Below are positions 5,666 through 9,546 of a stretch of 9,546 nt of DNA, piece after piece. Under the pieces are notes generated by a model. The model did no database searches. It was not told the origin of the DNA and saw nothing but the letters and a program-made list of their open reading frames with translations. The translations under genes and the position numbers were made by a program. The DNA is taken from the NCBI GenBank assembly GCA_003696465.1, contig RFHG01000208.1, positions 1 through 9,546 of the forward strand, written 5' to 3'. Source of the stretch: Gammaproteobacteria bacterium. Lineage in GTDB: Bacteria > Pseudomonadota > Gammaproteobacteria > J044. How positions within the stretch are numbered: position 1 is the stretch's first letter; each line of letters starts with the position of its first letter.

Positions 5666-7372
5666 ATGTTCGATATCGTCATCAAGACCGACAAGGGCAA
5701 GCTGCTCGATCGCATACGCTGCAACGCCCGCAAGGCCACCCTGGGCAAGGGGCGCGACAACCTGGTGCAGTTGCGCGGCTGGCGCATCGCGCCGATTCAT
5801 GCCCAGGTCGAACAGACGGAAAAGGGCATCTATATCGAAAACCGCTCGGATGCCGCCGGCACTATCCTGGTGAATGGCGTCAAGGCCGATCATTACGGGC
5901 CGCTGCGTGCATCCGACGAGATCGCCATCGGCAGCTATCGCCTGCATGTCGGCATCGCCGAAGAGGATGCACTGGCCGAGCGTGCGGAAAGCGAGGACGC
6001 AGCCCCCGAGTCCGTGGATCCGCTGATGCAGACCTTCGTTGGCCATGTGGCCGTACAGGACGAACAGGGCGATGAACAGACCCTGGACAAGGAGGCGCTG
6101 ATCGGTAACGAGATGCGCTTCCTGTGGCGCAACCGGGTGCATCAGGAAATCCTGCTGCGCATGGATCTGCGGCGCGTCGATGTCGGCACCATGGACGATG
6201 ACGAGCTGCGCGCCAATGTGCAGAAACTGGTCGACGAGATCATCACCGAGATGTCGGATGCCATCCCCGAGAGTGTGGATCGCAAGCGGCTGGCAGAGGA
6301 CGTGCTCAACGAGGCCATTGGCCTCGGCCCGCTCGAGGATCTGCTGGCCGACGAGTCGGTGACCGAAATCATGGTCAATGCGCACGATGACATCTACATC
6401 GAAAAGGATGGCCGCCTGCAAAAGAGTGATGTCACCTTCAGCAGCGACAATGCGGTGATGTCGGCCATCGAGCGCATCGTGTCGCCACTCGGCCGCCGTA
6501 TCGACGAGAGCTCGCCGATGGTGGACGCGCGGCTCAAGGACGGCTCGCGGGTCAATGCCATCATTCCCCCGCTGGCCCTGCGCGGCCCCACGCTTACCAT
6601 CCGCAAGTTCTCCAAGAAAAAACTCACCGCCGAGGACATGATGGCCTACGGCTCGCTCAACGAGGCCATGGTGGAGTTCCTGCGGGTGGCCGTGGAACAG
6701 CGCAAGAACATCATCATTGCCGGCGGTACCGGATCGGGCAAGACCACCCTGCTCAATGTCATGTCCAATTTCATCCCGCCCAGCGAGCGGGTGATCACGG
6801 TGGAGGACGCGGCCGAACTCAAGCTCAATCAGCCACACGTGGTGTCACTCGAGGCGCGTCCGCCCAATGTCGAGGGCAAGGGTGCCATTCCCATCCGCGA
6901 GCTGGTCAAGAACTGCCTGCGCATGCGCCCCGACCGCATCGTGGTCGGCGAGTGTCGCGGTGGCGAGGCACTGGACATGCTGCAGGCCATGAACACCGGT
7001 CATGACGGTTCGCTCACCACGGTGCATGCCAACAGCCCGCGCGATGTGATCGCCCGCCTCGAGGTGATGGTGATGATGGCCGGCATGGAGCTTCCGGCCA
7101 GCGCCATCCGCGAGCAGGTGGCCTCGGCGGTGGACCTGATCGTGCAGCAGAGCCGTTTTGCCGACGGCACGCGCAAGGTCACGCACATCACCGAGGTGAC
7201 CGGTGTCGAAAGTGGCGTGGTCAGCATGCAGGACATCTTCCTCTACCGGCAGGAGGGCTTCGACGGTGACGGGAACGTGGTCGGGCATTTCGAGGCCACC
7301 GGCGCCATACCCCAGTTCTACGAGGATCTGCGGGCACGCGGCATCGGCGTCAACATGGAGATCTTTCGCTGA
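5666..7372 (+). CDS. tadA: TadA/CpaF pilus assembly ATPase with N-terminal FHA-like domain
   Basis: The cytoplasmic hexameric ATPase that powers Flp pilus assembly, of the VirB11/GspE secretion ATPase superfamily. The 568-residue product has an FHA-like N-terminal domain (about 1-97), an acidic linker (98-145), the TadA N-terminal region (about 150-320, with GLGPLEDLLAD and VTEIMVN) and the ATPase core. In the core I see the Walker A GGTGSGKTT (353-361), the Asp box ITVEDAAELKL (377-387), the Walker B region RIVVGECRGGEA (424-435, with E429) and the His box GHDGSLTTVHANSPRD (445-460). All catalytic elements look intact. Canonical TadA is about 420-480 residues; the FHA part explains the excess. 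In the FHA part, GKGR (27-30), the H45 of the usual SxxH and the VNG (69-71) are present, but the phosphothreonine-contacting Ser is Ala (A42). GGAGG at 5656-5660 supports ATG 5666. It directly follows the secretin, with no TadZ gene between. Confidence 0.95.
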   Translation: MFDIVIKTDKGKLLDRIRCNARKATLGKGRDNLVQLRGWRIAPIHAQVEQTEKGIYIENRSDAAGTILVNGVKADHYGPLRASDEIAIGSYRLHVGIAEEDALAERAESEDAAPESVDPLMQTFVGHVAVQDEQGDEQTLDKEALIGNEMRFLWRNRVHQEILLRMDLRRVDVGTMDDDELRANVQKLVDEIITEMSDAIPESVDRKRLAEDVLNEAIGLGPLEDLLADESVTEIMVNAHDDIYIEKDGRLQKSDVTFSSDNAVMSAIERIVSPLGRRIDESSPMVDARLKDGSRVNAIIPPLALRGPTLTIRKFSKKKLTAEDMMAYGSLNEAMVEFLRVAVEQRKNIIIAGGTGSGKTTLLNVMSNFIPPSERVITVEDAAELKLNQPHVVSLEARPPNVEGKGAIPIRELVKNCLRMRPDRIVVGECRGGEALDMLQAMNTGHDGSLTTVHANSPRDVIARLEVMVMMAGMELPASAIREQVASAVDLIVQQSRFADGTRKVTHITEVTGVESGVVSMQDIFLYRQEGFDGDGNVVGHFEATGAIPQFYEDLRARGIGVNMEIFR

Positions 7373-8244
7373 TGCTCATGAACCTCGTCAGCGGCTCCTC
7401 GCTGCTGCTGGTGGCGGGCCTGGTCTTCGTGTCGGCCTCGCTGGCCGGATGGGTGCTGGTGCGGGAGATGCGCCGGGCCATGGACGAGTACCGCCGCACC
7501 TTCGTCGACGAGGCCGATACGCGACTGTCGGACATGTTCGTGTTCCTCGACCCGCGCCAGCTGTTCTGGTTCAACATGATCTCGCTGGTGGTGCTGCCGC
7601 TGATGGCCTGGCTGCTCACCGGCGATCTGCTGGTCGCGCTGGTCTTCGCCGCGGTGCTCGGCGGCCTGCCATGGCTCATGTGGCGACACATGCGCAAGAA
7701 GCGGCTGGAGCGGATCGAGCAGCAGTTGCCCGATACCTTGATGATGATCGCCGGTGCGCTCAAGGCCGGTGCCAGCCTCAATGTCGCACTGGAGGGTGCC
7801 AGCCGCGATACCGGGCCGCCCATCAGCCAGGAGCTGAGCCTGTTCCTGCGCGAGCAGCGCATCGGCGTGGATTTCGACGATGCCCTGCGACACATGGAAC
7901 GCCGCGTCCCGCTCAATGACTTCCAGATGGTGGTCTCGGCCCTGCGCATTGCGCGCGAGGTGGGCGGTAACCTGGCCGAGATCCTCGATACGCTGGGGCA
8001 AACCCTGCGCCGCAAGGCGGCCATGGAGGGCAAGATCGAGAGTCTCACCGCCCAGGGCAAGATGCAGGGGCTGGTCATGACCGGCCTGCCGCTGCTGCTG
8101 GGATTGCTGCTGATGTGGATGGAGCCCGAGGCCATGGGCAAGCTGTTCACCACGCCGGCCGGCTGGGCCACGCTGGGCGTCATTGCGGTAATGGAGACCC
8201 TGGGCTACCTGTTCATCCGCAAGATCACCACCATCGATGTGTGA
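7372..8244 (+). CDS. tadB: TadB, Flp pilus inner-membrane platform protein (T2SSF domain)
   Basis: TadB and TadC form the inner-membrane platform that TadA acts on. The 290-residue protein has hydrophobic segments at about 10-30, 66-83, 86-104, 232-250 and 264-282. Between the third and fourth lies the cytoplasmic T2SSF (GspF-like) domain (about 115-230), recognised by EQQLPDTLMMIAGALKAG and by ALRIAREVGGNLAEILDTL, where a Gly-Gly-Asn-Leu-type turn joins the two helix hairpins. Length and helix order fit TadB. The start at 7372 overlaps the tadA stop (TGATG), with GGAG at 7357-7360; ATG 7378 is a possible alternative start two codons later. Confidence 0.93.
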   Translation: MLMNLVSGSSLLLVAGLVFVSASLAGWVLVREMRRAMDEYRRTFVDEADTRLSDMFVFLDPRQLFWFNMISLVVLPLMAWLLTGDLLVALVFAAVLGGLPWLMWRHMRKKRLERIEQQLPDTLMMIAGALKAGASLNVALEGASRDTGPPISQELSLFLREQRIGVDFDDALRHMERRVPLNDFQMVVSALRIAREVGGNLAEILDTLGQTLRRKAAMEGKIESLTAQGKMQGLVMTGLPLLLGLLLMWMEPEAMGKLFTTPAGWATLGVIAVMETLGYLFIRKITTIDV

Positions 8245-8253
8245 GTGCAGGCC

Positions 8254-9135
8254 ATGAGTGAGTTGCTGTTCAGTTCCGCGGTACTCGGCACCGGCATCGC
8301 CACCTTTCTGTTCTTTGCCGGCCTGTTCCTGCTCGCCGCCAGCGTCCCGGACGAGGATCGCAGCTGGATGGATCCGCTGCCGACCTGGCTCAAGTTTTTG
8401 TGGCCGCCGATCAAGGTGATCGCCTGGTACATCGGCTCCAATCTGCCGCCGGACTATCTCGACCGCATCGACCGCCAGTTGCTGCGGACCGGAGCCTCCT
8501 TCCTGATTACTGCGGAGCAGTTCTTTGCCCTGCGCGTGGTGATGGCCATTCTGGTTCTCCTGATTACCGTGGTCCTGATGGAGGCGGCCGGTTTCTTCGA
8601 GCCGCTGTTCATCCTGCTGGCCCCCATCGCCGGCTGGTTCTTTCCGCTGGTGTGGCTTTCGGACATGCGCAAGCGGCGCGAGCGCGAGATCATCAAGCAG
8701 CTCCCGGTGTACCTGGATTTTCTGACCATGGCGGTCGAGGCCGGGCTCAACCTCACCGGCGCCCTCCAGCAGGCCATGGACAAGGGACCCAAGGGCATGA
8801 TCCGCAGCGAGTTCGGCATCGTGCTGCGCGACCTGCGTTCCGGACTCAGCCGGGCCGATGCCTTCAAGCGCCTGGCCGAACGCATCGACCTGCCCGAGGT
8901 GACGGGCTTCGTCAATTCCATGATACAGGCCGAGCGCATGGGCTCGAGCATGGCGGCCACCCTGCGGGTGCAGGCCGAGCAGCGTCGTACCGAGCGCTTT
9001 CAGCGGGCCGAGAAAATGGCCATGGAGGCCCCGGTCAAGCTCGTGTTTCCGCTGATTGCCTTCATCTTCCCGGTGACCTTCATCATCATCGGTTTCCCGC
9101 TGGTGATGAAGTTCCTCAACGAGGGCATACTGTGA
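8254..9135 (+). CDS. tadC: TadC, Flp pilus inner-membrane platform protein (T2SSF domain)
   Basis: The second platform protein, a paralogue of TadB. With the start at ATG 8254 it has 293 residues and hydrophobic segments at about 10-30, 94-109, 114-135 and 262-284. The T2SSF domain lies at about 146-255, with IKQLPVYLDFLTMAVEAGLN, GLSRADAFKRLAERIDLPEV and MIQAERMGSSMAATLRVQAE. The last helix ends in PLIAFIFPVTFIIIGFPLV, typical of TadC. The frame also opens at GTG 8245, directly after the tadB stop, but it adds only three residues (V/M-Q-A) and has no better ribosome site, so ATG 8254 is chosen with moderate certainty. The stop overlaps the GTG start of the next gene by four bases. Confidence 0.93.
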   Translation: MSELLFSSAVLGTGIATFLFFAGLFLLAASVPDEDRSWMDPLPTWLKFLWPPIKVIAWYIGSNLPPDYLDRIDRQLLRTGASFLITAEQFFALRVVMAILVLLITVVLMEAAGFFEPLFILLAPIAGWFFPLVWLSDMRKRREREIIKQLPVYLDFLTMAVEAGLNLTGALQQAMDKGPKGMIRSEFGIVLRDLRSGLSRADAFKRLAERIDLPEVTGFVNSMIQAERMGSSMAATLRVQAEQRRTERFQRAEKMAMEAPVKLVFPLIAFIFPVTFIIIGFPLVMKFLNEGIL

Positions 9136-9482
9136 AGCGGCTGGCCGTCTATCACGAGGGGCAACTGCTGCTCGACCGGGTGGAGCTGGCCGACCGCGCC
9201 TGGCAGCGCATGCGCGGGCTGCTGTTTCGGCCCTGCCCGGAGGCTGATGGCGGCCTGCTCATTCGCCCCTGCAACTCGGTGCACATGTTCGGCATGCGCT
9301 ATCCGCTGGATGTGGTGTTTCTCGACCGTCAGGGCATCATCCTGCGTGCGATCGAGGGGCTGAGACCCTGGCGCGCGGCCTGGGCGCCACGGGCCCACGC
9401 GGCGCTGGAACTGGCGGCCGGCAGCATCGCGCGCCTGCAACTTGAAGGAGGCATGCAACTCACATGGCAGGAAGTGGCCTGA
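9132..9482 (+). CDS. DUF192 family protein
   Basis: This 116-residue product belongs to the DUF192 family, whose biochemical role is not established as far as I know. Matching features are MRGLLFRP (27-34), where the family has a G-[LM]-[MLF]-F-R pattern, then MFGMRYPLDVVFLDRQGII (52-70), corresponding to the 'W/F-M...LD..F.D..G.I' core, and APRAHAALELAAGSIARL (85-102), corresponding to the 'A..VLEL.AG' end. There is no signal peptide, so it is probably cytoplasmic, whereas many family members are exported. The GTG start at 9132 overlaps the tadC stop (GTGA), so it appears translationally coupled to tadC; a longer open frame runs further upstream but only as a shadow of tadC. Genes of this family occur near Tad genes in other proteobacteria by my recollection, so a link to the pilus is plausible, but the job is unknown. 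Confidence 0.85.
   Translation: MKRLAVYHEGQLLLDRVELADRAWQRMRGLLFRPCPEADGGLLIRPCNSVHMFGMRYPLDVVFLDRQGIILRAIEGLRPWRAAWAPRAHAALELAAGSIARLQLEGGMQLTWQEVA
9445..9451 (+). promoter_or_regulatory. Ribosome binding site of the last, lipoprotein-encoding gene
   Basis: AAGGAGG is a near-perfect Shine-Dalgarno sequence placed inside the end of the DUF192 gene, 12 bases before ATG 9464. The spacing is long. The nearer ATG at 9453 is only one base away and in the DUF192 frame, so it is not the intended start. Confidence 0.5.
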
Positions 9483-9546
9483 AAACGCTCATGATCCTGA
9501 TGCTGGCCGGCGTGCTGGCTGCCTGTGCCACGCCCGGCGACCGGCA
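9464..9546 (+). CDS. tadD: Lipoprotein N-terminus, probably TadD (3' truncated)
   Basis: Only 27 codons are in the window, cut by the right edge. They encode a clear lipoprotein signal: a short n-region with K7, a hydrophobic core LMILMLAGVL, and the lipobox LAAC with the lipidated Cys at residue 21, followed by ATPGD. In Tad loci the gene after tadC is commonly tadD, a TPR-repeat outer-membrane lipoprotein thought to aid secretin assembly, so TadD is the natural guess; none of the TPR part is visible, so the name rests on position and lipobox only. The gene overlaps the DUF192 gene by 19 bases in another frame. Confidence 0.62.
   Translation, partial: MAGSGLKTLMILMLAGVLAACATPGDR

Noticed and set aside
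4628..6838. A 736-codon open frame on the - strand across the secretin and ATPase genes
   Set aside because: It is antisense to two unmistakable conserved genes, crosses their junction, is His/Leu/Asp-rich as expected for a mirror of G/C-ending codons, and shows no recognisable domain.

Overview
The window is a same-strand block of a Tad (tight adherence, Flp/type IVc pilus) locus from a GC-rich proteobacterium. Third-position G/C preference, the gene families and the tight overlaps suggest a gammaproteobacterium, but nothing here fixes the genus. Every supported gene is on the + strand. Most junctions overlap by 1-4 bases, and the largest gap is 42 bases (2631-2672), so this looks like the interior of one polycistronic operon cut at both ends. 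I see no promoter, intrinsic terminator, RNA gene, mobile element or CRISPR array.

Left part (1-2630), pseudopilins: the 3' end of a TadG/TadE-like pilus protein, a 314-residue TadE-like pseudopilin, a secreted periplasmic protein of unknown function made of two similar halves, and a 122-residue Flp/TadE-like pilin. Both pilin-type proteins have a G|xxxxE[YF] prepilin-peptidase site before their hydrophobic helix.

Middle and right part (2673-9135), the machine: an oversized CpaB/RcpC with about 220 residues of degenerate repeats inserted before its C-terminal tail, a CpaC/RcpA outer-membrane secretin, a TadA/CpaF ATPase with an N-terminal FHA-like domain, and the two inner-membrane platform proteins TadB and TadC. 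No TadZ/CpaE gene lies between secretin and ATPase, and no prepilin peptidase (TadV/CpaA) or RcpB is in the window.

Right edge (9132-9546): a DUF192 protein overlaps the end of tadC. Overlapping its end is the start of a lipoprotein, which from position is probably the TPR pilotin-like protein TadD.

Inferred working: TadA powers TadB/TadC to assemble pilin subunits; the pseudopilins prime or tip the fibre; CpaB and the secretin form the periplasmic and outer-membrane conduit; the lipoprotein probably assists the secretin. The parts most worth attention are the repeat-bearing CpaB, the FHA-TadA fusion with an altered phosphopeptide-binding position, and the duplicated periplasmic protein.
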